A stretch of DNA of 64,000 nucleotides from Eremophila alpestris peregrina (GCA_009792885.1 WMCF01000059.1:3161922-3225921), one strand, 5' to 3'; positions 1-10,870 are shown, counted from the stretch's first letter. The notes: a model not told the origin generated them from the sequence alone. Numbers and translations are program-made.

Positions 1-1438
1 TGCTTGCTTTTGTGCATCTTCTGAGCTTTGTGTCCTGCACTCTCCTGAGCACTGCTGTGCTCAGCACAACACTTCAAGGGCTCAAGAGGCCCATCCTTCT
101 TAGGACTCGTTCTGGCCAAGCACCTGAGGGTTCTTGACCAAAATTCAAGGCAGAGACTGAGCTCTACCCTAACCAACACCAGACTACAGAGCCCTGGGAT
201 AGACTGGGTACATAAGAGGGTTGATCCAGTCTGTACATTCCTTCTTTGTCAGGATGAGCCTGACTATTGCTCTCCTTGTGCTTTGCTCCCAAGGGAGTGG
301 ATGCAGACAGAGAAGAGGAAACTCTCCTGGGGATGTTCAGCTACAATGTGGAAAAAGATCCCATGCAGACTTTCCCTCTGCAGGTATGCTCCACACATGG
401 GGACCAGATGGCAGGGAGCAAAACAGGTTTGCTCACAAGTCTGTGGCAGGGAAGGTGTGAATGTTTCCTCCCTGGGAAGAGGGTCCTGGATTGCTGCTGA
501 AAGACCTGGTGGGACTTGGAGGGCTGAGTAGCATGTGGTTGTGGGAACCAAAGGACAGGGCCAGCCCCGTGGAAACAGCTCCTGAGAGATCCCTGGCTGC
601 AGCCACTGCCTTCAGAAAAGCCAGGTGCACATGCAGCCACACCACCCAAACAACAAACAGACCTTGTGCTATGGAGAAACAGGGGCAAGTGGTGGCAAAA
701 GGCAGTCAGGCATCAGTGTCGTTCTGCTCTGTGCCCTGCTGACAAGCTGGACAGTGTCACCCCAGCACAGCATGCCCTTTCTCTCCTATTGCTCTCAGTC
801 TGCCAGGAGGAAGGCAGGCAGAGGGGATGGCAGGGGCTCAGTGGGGTGACACACCATGGGGTGACACACCATGGGGTGACACATCAGCTCAGGAGCATGT
901 CCCCAGCCCCTCTGGCAGCACAGAGCAGGGGGCAGAGGGAAGGGAGGCACAGCCCCAGCTGGGCCAGCATGCAGAGGATGCCAAGTGCCTTCCCTTGTCC
1001 CCAGCCTCCCCAGCAGCCCTAGCACCAATAGTGAGCTTCAGATCTCGATTACTTCTCCCAGCTACTTTTGGGAGCTTGTTCCTGAGCAGAAACAGGGCTG
1101 GCAGGGTAAGACACCTTGATTTCACTGTTGCTTTTAACATCCACCTTTTCCCTCTTCACAGAACATGCTGCTCCCCAGAGCCTTTTCACAAGTCAAACTT
1201 CTTGTGAAGAGCAACTGGGGAAACCCATTGTATACCTGCATTTACCGAGTGAAGATTCATGGAAAGATGGAAAAGCAGAAAGCCTCAACTGGGGGCCAAG
1301 AAAAATAAAGAAGAAAACACAAAAGAAGAAGAAAGGGCAGGGGGGGAAAGGGAATGGGGGGAATGATGTGGCAGCCAATGTTGATTTTAGAGGATGCATA
1401 TGTAGGACTGTGCCAGGTGAGTTTTAGGTAAGATATTA
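1..1438. other. Left-flank sequence, no gene recognised
   Basis: No ORF here matches a family I recognise, and no convincing exon chain emerges. The only structure seen is a short tandem array of a 15-bp unit (ggggtgacacaccat), about 2.8 copies from 843, followed by ordinary mixed sequence and a purine-rich stretch near 1300-1360. Confidence 0.5.
843..884. repeat. 15-bp tandem repeat, about 2.8 copies
   Basis: The unit ggggtgacacaccat occurs at 843-857 and 858-872, then partially from 873. Copies are identical where complete. No coding or regulatory role is apparent. Confidence 0.85.
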
Positions 1439-1440
1439 GG

Positions 1441-1880
1441 AATTATAGAATCATTTAATCCCCTCTGTTGAAAGGGGCCCATAAGGATCATCAAGTCCAA
1501 CTCCTGGCCCTACACAGGACAGCCCCAACAACCACACCATGTGTCTGGCAGCTGGCTCAGTGCTGTGACCAGTTCTCTGGGAAGCCTGTTCTAGTGCCCA
1601 ACTACCCTCTGAGGGAAGAACCATTTGGATAAAGAACCTTCTGTGTGAATCACAGAATCTGCTGAGTTGGAAGGGACCCACAAGGGTCATTGACTCCAAA
1701 TGCTGCAACTCCTGGCCCTGCACAGGACCACCCCAACAACCACACCATGTGTCTGACAGCTGGCTTGGTGCTGTAGCCACTTCACTGGGGAACCTGTTCC
1801 AGTACCTGAACACATTCTGGGTTCTGGTTCTTCACTCAGAAGGAGAAGGTTCTTTACCCAAATGTTCCTCACCTCTTTCT
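1441..1880 (-). mobile_element. Two adjacent CR1 LINE 3' fragments, minus orientation
   Basis: Two similar blocks, about 1441-1645 and 1650-1880, each open with the reverse complement of the CR1 tail (tagaatcat or cagaatc). Both continue with the typical gaaggga, 'aactcctggccct' and 'accacaccatgtgtctg' segments. They look like two 5'-truncated insertions or a local duplication. CR1 is the dominant avian LINE. Confidence 0.75.
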
Positions 1881-1937
1881 TCTGGACAGTTACAGGCACT
1901 TCAGGAGGGGTAGGCAGGACAGAAGAGGTGTAGGGGT

Positions 1938-1985
1938 CCTTCCATGTCAGAGGTTCCATGGTTCTATAATTCTATGATTCTATGA
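1938..1985 (+). mobile_element. CR1 LINE 3' tail, plus orientation
   Basis: The segment ends in the octamer-like attctatg repeat (ttctataattctatgattc) that terminates CR1 elements. Only the tail is recognisable. Confidence 0.6.
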
Positions 1986-2252
1986 CCAGTTGTTTCCAAC
2001 CCATCTCTTCTAAACCCCTGACACAGTGGTATGTATGTCCTATCCCAGAAACAGAGGGGAAACCACAAGTCCAGGGTTTAAGACAATGGCAGAATGCATG
2101 GAAACCTCTACTCCTTGACAGTGGATGTGCAGTGAAAGACTAATTTGTGCCAAAGCCTATTGACTAAAATAAATAAAGCCGAAGTCCCTGGGAATTGTAT
2201 TTCAACCTTTGTTTGATCAGTAGAACTGTAAGCAGTAGATAAGGAAGCATAG
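1986..2252. other. Unassigned spacer
   Basis: No gene seen. Overlapping AATAAA hexamers occur at 2168-2177, but no upstream coding exon supports calling them a gene end. Confidence 0.4.
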
Positions 2253-2516
2253 GATGGGGACTCCACCACCTCCCTGGGCAGGGTGCCAAGGCCTCACCAC
2301 CCTTTCAGTGAAGAAATTCTTTCTGATGTCCAACCTGAGCCTCCCCTGGCCCAGCCTGAGGCTGTTCCCTCTCCTCCTGTCCCTGTGCCCTGGGAGCAGA
2401 GCCCAATTCCCCCCAGCTGTCCCCTCCCGTCAGGGAGTTGTGCAGAGCCACAAGGGCCCCCCTGAGCCTCCTTTTCTCCAGGCTGAGCCCCTTTCCTAAC
2501 TCCCTCAGCTGCTTTT
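2253..2516 (-). mobile_element. CR1 LINE 3' region, minus orientation
   Basis: Read on the minus strand, the segment gives the standard CR1 order: 'cagcctggagaa', 'aggaggctcag', 'ctctgcacaactccctga', 'gacatcagaaagaa', 'tttcttcactgaa' and 'gcccagggaggtggtgg'. The element is 5'-truncated. Confidence 0.85.
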
Positions 2517-3970
2517 CATCAGACTTATGGCATATAATTTTTAGCTAGAAATTCTCCACAAACCCCTTTGTAGCAACCACCTTTTGGTTTATTGCCACTT
2601 AATTCAGGACAGGGATTTAATTTTTTTGTTATCAGAAATTCAGTAAAATAAAAAAACTCCTTAACACCAATGTAGTATTAAGAAGCAGGCATTCTTTATT
2701 CAGCCAGATGCACGGGGAGGGGACAATAGCTCCTCCCAAAGCCCTGCATGCTGAGTACAGGAAAGTTTCTGTTTCTATACTGTATTTTTTATACATATTC
2801 ATTGATTGTCCTGCACTAAACATACAAATAATAATAATTTCCCTGAAATCATTAACATATTTCTCCTCACCTTCTTCTGTCCTGGGGGTCTCTCTGGTGG
2901 TCCCTGGCAGCTGTGGACCCCAATGTTCCAGGTGACCTGGCTGAGTTGGCAGGACACTGAGGCTGGTGAATTCCCAGTTCTCCTTCTTACACAATGGGCA
3001 TTGTGCAGTTTCCACAGGCCAGTCATTCTGGAGAACAAGCTTTGTGTTAGCTCACCAGGTGTAGGCCATTTATCATCTGGTAACAATTTTATTTATGGCA
3101 TTATCTTAAATCTTCCCCCTAACCCAGTGTCTCAAATTTTAAAAGGCAGAACTTTTAAGTGAGCTAATAACATTTTTAGTACTCCCATAAAAAAAAAAAA
3201 AAAAAAAAAAAAAAGAAAATCAACTTAGAGAACAAACATTCTCCCACATGACCAATATATGGAAATAGCTCACTCTGCTCAGCTGATCATCAACTTTGAG
3301 ATGCTGGGAAAGCCCCTGGCAGCAGAAGCTCTAACAAGTGTGACTGTCACTTCCCTTATGAATCAGACAAGTAAAGCAATCCTACATGGAAGCACCAGTG
3401 ATTAGTAAGGAAGCCAACTTCAAACTATGGCACAGCATGAGCAGCTGAGCAGTGAACCCTGCTGCAACCAAAAGTTATTCAGGTGTTACATTTCCCCAAA
3501 GAATTCCCACTGTTCCTTCAAATAATGTAGGAAAGCTATTGTTGGAAATGTGAGGCTCTTTCTTTTCATTTCCTAAAAGATTTCAAGTTTGAATCTTATC
3601 TGACAGTTGAAGCTCAAGTCACAAAGTTGCACAAAACTTTGCTTAGAAAGTCCAACCTTCCATACAAAGTGGGTCTTGGAAACAAAGTCTGGACTATGCT
3701 AGGGTAAATAACAAATACATATTTCACAGTTATTTTCAACTTTTGTAATACCTGTCACTCATTTCAGAACCATTTACTCAATTGTAAAGCCAAGCACTGA
3801 AGTTTTACACTGAATGAATTGTCTCCAGGCAACACGTTCTAAAAGTGCCTTAGTAAAGGAGATCCCTTTCCCAGAAACAATGAAAACTTCCCTAGAATAA
3901 ACCACAGTCCTCACTGAAACTGTGGGAAGAACAAAGTCTCCAACAATGTTTTTAGTGTTAGGCAATCAGT
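2517..3970. other. AT-richer intergenic sequence, no gene seen
   Basis: No coding exon is recognised. The region includes an uninterrupted A-run at 3189-3214 and scattered AT-rich sequence that could be old retroelement remnants. Confidence 0.4.
3189..3214. repeat. Poly(A) run of 26
   Basis: A 26-nt A homopolymer is followed by gaaaatc. It could be a retroelement tail or simple-sequence slippage. No clear processed pseudogene precedes it. Confidence 0.9.
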
Positions 3971-4226
3971 GCATTACTTCATTCTGGCCAGGGTGTTGTT
4001 CTGGCCAGGACGTGCAACAGAAATAATTTCATCCACATAGCCTGGGTTGTGCAGAGAAAATAACTCCATGACACATGAATTTTACCAGATTTTTAACAAA
4101 CTTTATACCATAGAGGTACATTGGTTCAATGTTCATTGGTTCCAAGTTACACAGCTCTTAGTATTTGGTTTCTTACTGGTTACAGATCTCTTTGCCTCTG
4201 ATGCTAATTAGGTCCTCATTCTTGTT
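3971..4226 (+). repeat. Dispersed repeat, copy 1 (LTR-like)
   Basis: The segment shares an ordered series of blocks with 11178-11420: 'gcattacttcattctggcc', 'gtgcaacagaaat', 'atttcatccaca', 'cttagtattt' and 'tgctaatt.ggtc'. The family is not identified. An old ERV LTR is my best guess. Confidence 0.65.
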
Positions 4227-4898
4227 TATCTCTTATCTGTCTTGTCCCAGATCAGGTGCCTCTGATCATGCCAGGGGTGATGTTTGGATTTGATAGTCAT
4301 TATTTTTGTCTATCTCTGTGCTACCCCAGCCTGCTGAGATGTTAAGCTCATCAGGCCTCGAGTGATGAAACAACCCTTTGAAAAGAAACTTCAATTCCTT
4401 TCCATTTGGGCAAAGGCAAACAAAATCCCTCACAAAAGTTATACAAAAAAATTTAAACTTGGTATCATTTCCAACAAGAGGACCCCCATAAGCACCTCAC
4501 TGAGCTAGAGGGTTGTAGAGGCATGGACTCCTTTCTCCTCGGGAATTTACGGAATTGTGAAGCCTTTGCACAATTTCCCCCAACTTAGGTGTGATGTCAG
4601 TTGCCATAATAATGCATAAAGGAGCCAATGAAATGATTTCTCCTACCAATGTCCTCTATGACTGCTAGAGAAGACAAAAGAAGCTTTTCTATTCAACACC
4701 TCATCCACAATCCCCTCCCAAAAATACTCTGTTCATCCTCAATCCCTCATCAAAGCTGTATGGCAGCATTGTTAGCATGAAAGGACAAAGAGCTTGTTTT
4801 GGAGCTAGATGAGGAAACAAACTGTAGAGGACCCTTTCCAGGATTGAGAAACCTGAAAACATGCAAAGGGAATATAATTCCTGCATCCTGAGTTAGCC

Positions 4899-6128
4899 AA
4901 TGCTGTGGTTTAGCCCCAGCCAGTTGCCAAGCCCCACACAGTCGCTCCCTCACTCCCTTGCCAGGAAGGATTAGGGAGAGAATCAGAAGGGTTAAACCAG
5001 GAATTCACTCCCTGTTTCCCGTGGGCAGGCAGGTGTTCAGCCATCCCATAGAGAGCAGGGTTCCATGGCACAGAACAGTGACTTGGGAAGACAAACACCA
5101 TCACTCCAAACATCCCTCCCCCTCCTGCCTTCTGCCCCCCACTTGTTACACTGAGGGTGATGTGATGTTCTGGAACATGGCTTTGATCACTTGGGGTCCT
5201 CTGTCCCAGCTGTGTCCCCTCCCAGCTTCCCATGCACCCCCAGCCCCTACCAGCCTGGCAGAATGAAAAGCAGAAAAGCCTTGGCTCTGTGTGACCACTG
5301 CTCAGCAATAACAAAAACATCTCCATTATCATCCCTACGTTCAGCACAAATCCAAAATACAGCCCCATGCCAGCCACTGGGAAGCAAATTACCTCAGCTA
5401 CATCCAGCACAGTCACCTTTTGCTATTTCTTCATCAGACATGACAATATGAGAGACTCCTGCTATTCACATGTGCCATATCTTCTTAGCTTTATGTCTTT
5501 GATAACCATTGCTTCTTTTTATTTTTACCTTTCAAGATTTTTTCTTATCCTTATTTTCTCGAGCTTTTTGATGCATGCAGTAGGAGAAAGAAAACTGATG
5601 TCAGAGGCAGCCATCTTGAGGTAGTGACCAATCAAGCTAATGTCCAATGATCTGCCATGGCTTGTAATATACAGTCCTTGTAACCAAAAACGTAATAAAT
5701 CAGGTTTCTTTCTATCATATGTAGCTTATTGTTCAGAAATATTTTACAAGGCATAGAAGGAAGATGAATTAAGAACATAAAGTTGGCTGCTCCTTGTTCA
5801 CCTCCTTCACAGGAGGTTCCATCCAAGGACATTTTTCATGGTTGATTCTTAACTCATTGCCGTTCGCAATAAATTCTTTTTATCTCAACCCAGGATTGGA
5901 GAGGGTGAAGGGAGCAGCTTGTAGTCTTTTTAATGGGAGTACTAAATTGGGGAATATTATTCCTAAACCATGTTACCTCTTTGTTTTTTCTTGCGAGTGT
6001 GGCTTTTTCTTTCCCCATTAATCTGTCTGTATCTCAACCCACAAGTTTTCTAACTAACTTCTACCTTTCCCATCCCACTAGGGTGGGAGAGATTGAGACT
6101 TATCAGACTGCTGGGGTTAAACCATGAC
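4899..6128 (+). mobile_element. Avian ERV LTR-like element upstream of the lysozyme gene
   Basis: The left edge reads tgctgtggtttagccccagc and the right edge ggggttaaaccatgaca, an imperfect inverted pair typical of a common avian ERV LTR family whose ends read TGTYRTGGTTTAACCCCAGC and GGGGTTAAACCAYGACA. Near the right end come aataaattc (about 5867) and 'tatctcaaccc' segments, as in the 3' part of that LTR, which implies plus orientation. No retroviral gene is visible. I see no clean target-site duplication, and the middle (about 5440-5780) may hold a second insertion. The element ends about 250 bp before the lysozyme TATA-like box. Confidence 0.65.
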
Positions 6129-6372
6129 ACTCACACAAGAGAACTACAGCCTTTGATCCATGATATTTGGGATAATATCCAACTGAGGATTGCTGGATCA
6201 TCTGTGGAAAACGTATGCCCCAGCCCTGAAGGACCAGAGAAATAGGTACTGGCACTTTCCAGGAATTTATTTTGGAGTTTGGCCCACTTCCTTATCGGCT
6301 TCTTACCGTAAAGCCCGCCCAGACTTCCCCGATATTCTTGCTTAACCAGCTGATCCTCCTCCTGGGAGCAGG

Positions 6373-6379
6373 AATAAAA
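6373..6379 (+). promoter_or_regulatory. TATA-like box of the lysozyme gene
   Basis: An aataaaag motif lies about 57 bp before the start codon. This allows a transcription start near 6400 and a short 5' leader. The motif deviates from TATAAA, so the call rests mainly on position. Confidence 0.45.
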
Positions 6380-6429
6380 GGCTGGCATGGCCAGGCAGTC
6401 CTGGCAGACTGCTTGCTGTGGACTGCAAG

Positions 6430-6580
6430 ATGAGAAAGTCAATGCTCTTCCTTGGCTTTCTTGTTTTCCTTGGCCTGGCTCTGCCAGGCACCCAGGGAAG
6501 AATAATTCCCAGATGCGAGATGGTGAGGATCCTGCGTCGGAATGGCTTTGAGGGGTTTGAGGGCAGAACTGTTGCTGACT
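6430..6580 (+). CDS. Lysozyme exon 1
   Basis: Encodes the signal peptide and mature residues 1-27, plus the first base of Trp28. The donor is gtgagt at 6581. The ATG at 6430 (context caagATGa) precedes the ATG at 6442; either would give a usable signal peptide, and the first is preferred. Confidence 0.93.
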
Positions 6581-7826
6581 GTGAGTATAATGAGCTGCCA
6601 TAGCATCTCTCTGCCTGTACCACCTTTGTCCCTCTCATCTTCTTTTTGATCTTCCAGCTGTACTATTCTGTCCCTCCATTTCTTTGACTTCGTTTTCTTT
6701 CTTCCTCATCCCCTTCCTTGCTCCCTTCTAGTTCACACAACAAATACCCATCTAGAGCTTTGTCCTTCCAAGAATTTACCCATCCAACTCTCAAGGTTAT
6801 GATGTCACCAGTTTAATTACTTCTCCAGCACTTCATTCATCCTGGATACTTTCATATCTTTCCTCCTATTTACCTTCAGCATAACTTAATGTTCTCCTCT
6901 GGGATCTGTCTTCCTCCTGCAGGGATGTGCCTGGTGAAACATGAGAGTGATTATAACACGAAAGCCTATAATAACAATGGTCCAAGCAGGGACTACGGCA
7001 TCTTTCAGATCAACAGCAAGTACTGGTGCAATGATGGCAGGACCTCTGGATCCACAAATGGCTGCCACATCAGTTGCTCAAGTAAGTGGTAGGACAGAAC
7101 AAAGGACCTTTCTTTGTTCATTCCATGAAAGCACCTGCTCTGTCCATGACACCTGCCTAGCAGCTGCTCTGGGCATTTCTATCTGTCCTTCTGTTCATCC
7201 ATCTTCTCAGTGTCCCACCTACCCTTCCCTCCTGATGGACACCTTTCCTTCTGTCCTTGCTCTTCCTCTGCCCTGCTTTCCTCCATACTGATCTTTCCTT
7301 CCTCTCCCACAGAACTGCAAGATGATAATATTGAGGATGATATTCAGTGTGCCAAGAAGATTGCTCGGGAGGCTCGTGGGCTCACTCCCTGGTAAGGATA
7401 TTTGCACTGGACACTGGGGAAGAGTGGGCAGAGGAGATCAAAGACAGTCCTGCTATCGGCTGAGGGAGGTGGGGGGATCAATGAATGGAAGCTGGATTTG
7501 GTGGAGTTTAGCACAGTCCTTCTCCTAAAGCTGAAAGGAGAAGATAGGAATCCTGTCTTGCAGCACCTGCTCTAATTCCCTCAATTTCCCTCCTCTCTCA
7601 GAACTCCCCTTTTTGTTCTCTTCCCTTCCCCTCAGCTCACTTAGATTGAGCTAATAATAATTTTCATTTTTTTATATTTATCAGAGGTATTAACCAAGTC
7701 TGTTTTCATAACCAATTCAATCATCATCGAACTCCTCAAATTACATAATGTATTTGTTCTTCCAGGTACGGCTGGAAGAACCATTGCCAGGGCAGAAACC
7801 TGAGTTCCTATGTCAGGGGTTGCTAA
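6430..7826 (+). CDS. Calcium-binding C-type lysozyme (four exons, whole gene)
   Basis: This is a secreted glycoside hydrolase that cleaves the beta-1,4 bond between N-acetylmuramic acid and N-acetylglucosamine in bacterial peptidoglycan. Spliced coding sequence is 6430-6580, 6923-7081, 7313-7391 and 7766-7826 (450 nt, 149 aa plus stop), with GT-AG introns at the positions of the vertebrate lysozyme C gene. The first 23 residues form a hydrophobic signal peptide; cleavage before RIIPRCE gives a mature protein of about 126 aa. Catalytic Glu (KHESDY, mature residue 35) and Asp (SRDYGI, mature residue 51) are present, as are all eight disulfide cysteines. The loop KLQDDNIEDD carries the lysine, three aspartates and asparagine arrangement of calcium-binding lysozymes and alpha-lactalbumin, as in pigeon egg-white lysozyme. 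Classical hen-type lysozyme lacks these ligands. No frameshift or stop is seen, so the gene looks functional. Its exact name depends on orthology that I cannot test. Confidence 0.95.
6923..7081 (+). CDS. Lysozyme exon 2 (catalytic exon)
   Basis: The acceptor cctgcag precedes 6923. The split codon restores Trp28, then MCLVKHESDYN carries the catalytic Glu and SRDYGIFQINSKYWCNDG carries the catalytic Asp. The donor is gtaagt. Confidence 0.96.
7313..7391 (+). CDS. Lysozyme exon 3 (calcium-binding loop)
   Basis: The acceptor is ctcccacag. The exon encodes KLQDDNIEDDIQCAKKIARE and continues to LTPW, so it holds the whole calcium-binding loop and the helix after it. The donor gtaagg splits the Trp codon. 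Confidence 0.95.
7766..7826 (+). CDS. Lysozyme exon 4 (C-terminus)
   Basis: The acceptor is gttcttccag. The exon encodes YGWKNHCQGRNLSSYVRGC and ends in TAA at 7824-7826. The last two cysteines close the conserved disulfides. Confidence 0.95.
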
Positions 7827-8027
7827 ATCGCTCCCGAGGTGTTGATCGCTTCCTCAGGATCACCAGAGGATGAGGATGACAGCGTTTGGAGGGGAGGCCA
7901 GGGAAATGGATGGGTGTGGGGAATTAAAAGCAGTATATTATTAAGATATAGTGGATACTGGCTGGTGCTCACTCTGGAGGCCTTCACACTGCTGCAATGC
8001 AAACAGAGAACTTACAGCTCATAGCTT

Positions 8028-8033
8028 AATAAA
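8028..8033 (+). other. Polyadenylation signal of the lysozyme gene
   Basis: AATAAA lies 202 bp after the stop codon. It implies a 3' UTR of about 220 nt and an mRNA end near 8045-8055. Confidence 0.75.
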
Positions 8034-8059
8034 AACAAGGCTTAGCAACAGGCCACTAC

Positions 8060-9590
8060 GGGTGGAGTCTCAGTCTTGATTTACTTGCAGAATCCTGACT
8101 CAAGATTTTGTTGCCATGACTAACAGGGTTTAGCAACATTTAGGGTTTCTTTCCCTTTTTGTATCTTTCTCTGTTCTCCTTCACCCCTCCCTTCCTTCTG
8201 TCCTCCGTTGCCTTTATTTTTTTTGCCCATTCTTATTGGAGTATCTGTAGTGAGAAAATACAAAAATTATCGAACACTGTGCAAGACATGCAGAATTATG
8301 TTGCCTTATGGCTAACACAGTCACTAACAGAGGTGGGGAGTACAGACCTCTGTCAGAGAGAGAAAACAAATGCTGAAATGTGACCTTGCTCCTTAAATTT
8401 ATCTGGGCATCTGCTCCTGGCTGGTTATGAGGGGCTGGTCACTGAAACACAGGGGCATCTGGCCTGAGTGAATACAGTGTTTCTCATCATTCTTTGAGGA
8501 ATCCAGTCAAACACAGCCCAGGATGCAGGCAGCATCTCTGTGAGGAAACTAAGGGTTGGAAAGGCTATTAGGAAAGGTAAATGGTTTGCTGTTTAGTTTA
8601 CAAGTCCTTTCTCCAAACAAAAGCTGAATTCAGAAACAGTGCACGAATGAAAGGGGATAACCCTGAAAAAACACGTTTGCTTCTTCATGTGCTTTCTGCT
8701 GCTGCTAAGGGAGCAGTGGCTTCTTTGGTGCTTATGCAATTCAAGGATGCTTCAACTCATGTCTTGTGTGAATGTATAAACCAACCATTAAAGGCATGTT
8801 TGCTTAGGTGGCCACAACTTAAAAAAAAAAGAAAAAAAGAAAAAAGAAAAAGGGCTCGAAGTAAGCCTTGCCAGAAGTCCCTCTTCCCCTGTACTGGAGG
8901 TTAGGATTTCTCCTTTTTATTTTCTTTCTCTCATGGAATTTTTCTCTCATTTCTTGCCTAAGAGATGGGAACACCGATTGCCCTGGGGTAACTCTCAAAC
9001 AGGGACACAGATATTCAAGACAGACAAAAGATGAGGACAAAGTGGCAAGGGAAGGGGTGCAGTTTGTTACAGTCTCTCAGCTGGGGGGTTTCTCTTGGGA
9101 AGGGCAGGGATCCTGTGACATTTTGGCCGGGGGATCAGGGTCGAAGCTCAGCTCTCTCTCTCGAGATCAGAGAGGTCACAGGTGGGGTTTTGGTGCTGGA
9201 CTGTGGCTGCCCAGAAGATCTGCTGCCACTGTGGAGTTTTTGTCCTGTGCTGCTTCTCCCAGTCGTGGGTGACACTGCTGGCAAGAACTGGGAAGTTCCC
9301 AATACCCAGCCTCACTGGGAAGGGGTCCCCAGCCCCATCTCCCTTCCCAGAGGGAGCATCTCCCGGCTTCGCGTAGCACCTGCTTGCGGAAGCCCACCTG
9401 CCGCTGTTTTCTGCCCTTGATTTGGGTTTTTTCGCTACACCTTAACCCAGCACCCGGAGTCCAGCTGACCCCCGCAGCTTCTCGCACAGCCCCGGAGTTT
9501 CTGTTACATTTTGTTTGCCACCGAGGGTGTGCCCGCCTCTGCCCTTCCAGCTGCTGCTCCAAGGTTCCCGCCACAGCCCGTCTCGCCATC
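8060..9590. other. Intergenic sequence, no gene seen
   Basis: No recognisable exon. It contains an A-rich (A)nG stretch at 8821-8852 and becomes GC-richer after about 9350. Confidence 0.45.
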
Positions 9591-9796
9591 CTGAGGGGCA
9601 CCGCTGCCCCAGGGTTTGTAAAGGAAGCCCCTTCTCCGTCCCCGCCGCCATTTCTCCCGCCATCACCGCCTGAGGGAGCGAGCCCGCGCCACAGCGCCCC
9701 CTGGCGGCGGGGGAACCACCGCACTCGCCCGGCCCAGCCGGGAGCCACCAGCGCCCCTGGCGGCGGTGCCGGGAACTGCAGCGAGCGGGAAACTGC
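9590..9796. promoter_or_regulatory. CpG-rich block with two CTCF-like motifs
   Basis: The sequence is rich in CpG (ccgccgccat, gagcgagcccgcgcc). The 16-mer cagcgccccctggcgg at 9692-9707 closely matches the reverse complement of the vertebrate CTCF core (CCASYAGGGGGCGCTR). A second, one-base-shorter version (cagcgcccctggcgg) lies near 9749-9763. The block sits between two genes with unrelated expression. Binding is inferred. Confidence 0.5.
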
Positions 9797-10640
9797 CGGG
9801 ACCGGGTCAGAGGTTCTGGGACCGGGTCAGTGGTTCTGGGACGGGGTCAGGGGTTCTGGGACCGGGTCAGTGGTACTGGGACCGGGTCAGTGGTTCTGGG
9901 ACCGGGTCAGGGGTTCTGGGACCGGGGTTGTGGTTCTGGGTCACTGAGTCAGTGGTTCTGGGATCGGGTCTGTGGTTCTGGGACTGGGTCAGTCGTTTCG
10001 GGACCGGGTCAGAGGTTCTGGGACCGGGACTGTGGTTCTGGGACGGAGTCTGTGGTTCTGCCACTGGGGCTGTGGTTCTGGGACCGGGTCAGTGGTTCTG
10101 GGACCGGGTCTGTGGTTCTGGGATCTGGTCAGGGGTTCTGGGACCGGGTCAGTGGTTCTGGGTTCGGTCAGTGGTTCTGGGTTCGGTCACTGGTTCTGGG
10201 ACCGGGTCAGGGGTTCGGGGACCGGGTCAGAGGTTCTGGGACCGGGTCAGTGGTTCTGGGACCGGGTCGGGGGTTCTAGGACCGGGTCAGTGGTTCTGGG
10301 ACCGGATCAGAGGTTCTGGGACCGGGTCGGTGGTTCTGGGACCGGGTCAGGGGTTCTGGGACCGGGTCAGTGGTTCTGGGACCGGGTCAGTGGTTCTGGG
10401 ACCGGGTCAGTGGTTCTGGGTCACTGGGGCTGTGATTCTAGGACCGGGGCTGTGGTTCTGGGACCGGGTCACTGGGTCAGTGGTTCTGTCACTGGGTCAG
10501 TGGTTCTGTCCCTGGTTCTGTGGTTCTGTCACGCGGTCCGTGGTTCTGTCCCTGGTTCTGTGGTTCTGGGTCACTGGGTCTCTGGTTCTGGGTCACTGGG
10601 TCTCTGGTTCTGGGTCACTGGGTCTGTGGCTCTGTTGTTG
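9797..10640. repeat. 20-bp-unit GC-rich minisatellite
   Basis: About 40 tandem copies of a unit close to gttctgggaccgggtcagtg. Variants replace cag with tgt, agg or ggg at the variable position. The last third shifts to a related 'gttctgggtcactgggtc' form. Open frames through it arise because three units make 60 nt; they are low-complexity artefacts. Confidence 0.95.
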
Positions 10641-10739
10641 CTGCTGGTGTTTAGCCAGCATCAGCTCATCACAGGGTTGAACCAGAAGGGGAATTACCTC
10701 ATCATCCGTGCTTCTAATTGGGAATTCTAGTCAATTATG

Positions 10740-10870
10740 CTAATTTTCTAAACTTATAAAACTGTGTTCACTCTGTGGGGGCTGGGCTTTTGTGGGCGTT
10801 TTTCAGTATCTGCTCCTGGAGGCCTCCAATAAACACCAGCTTTAAATCACCTCCTATACTAACATTATCT
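10740..10870 (+). mobile_element. Possible LTR fragment
   Basis: TATAAAA at 10755-10761 is followed about 70 bp later by AATAAA at 10828-10833 and then 'tctcaaa' segments, an arrangement seen in avian ERV LTRs. Edges are not defined. Confidence 0.3.

Noticed and set aside
2160..2180. Overlapping AATAAA signals as a gene 3' end
   Set aside because: No coding exon upstream could be supported and the region is full of CR1 fragments.
4899..6128. Full-length endogenous retrovirus
   Set aside because: No gag, pol or env-like reading frame is present; only LTR-type ends and AT-rich filler are seen.
9797..10640. Regularly spaced repeats suggesting a CRISPR array
   Set aside because: Units are directly tandem with no unique spacers, and the DNA is vertebrate.
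9766..10680. Open frame of about 300 codons with repeating GSGTGS/VLGPGQWFWD motifs
   Set aside because: It is a translation of the 20-bp minisatellite. Three units give 60 nt without stops, and overlapping frames are equally open. No splice or promoter context supports a protein.
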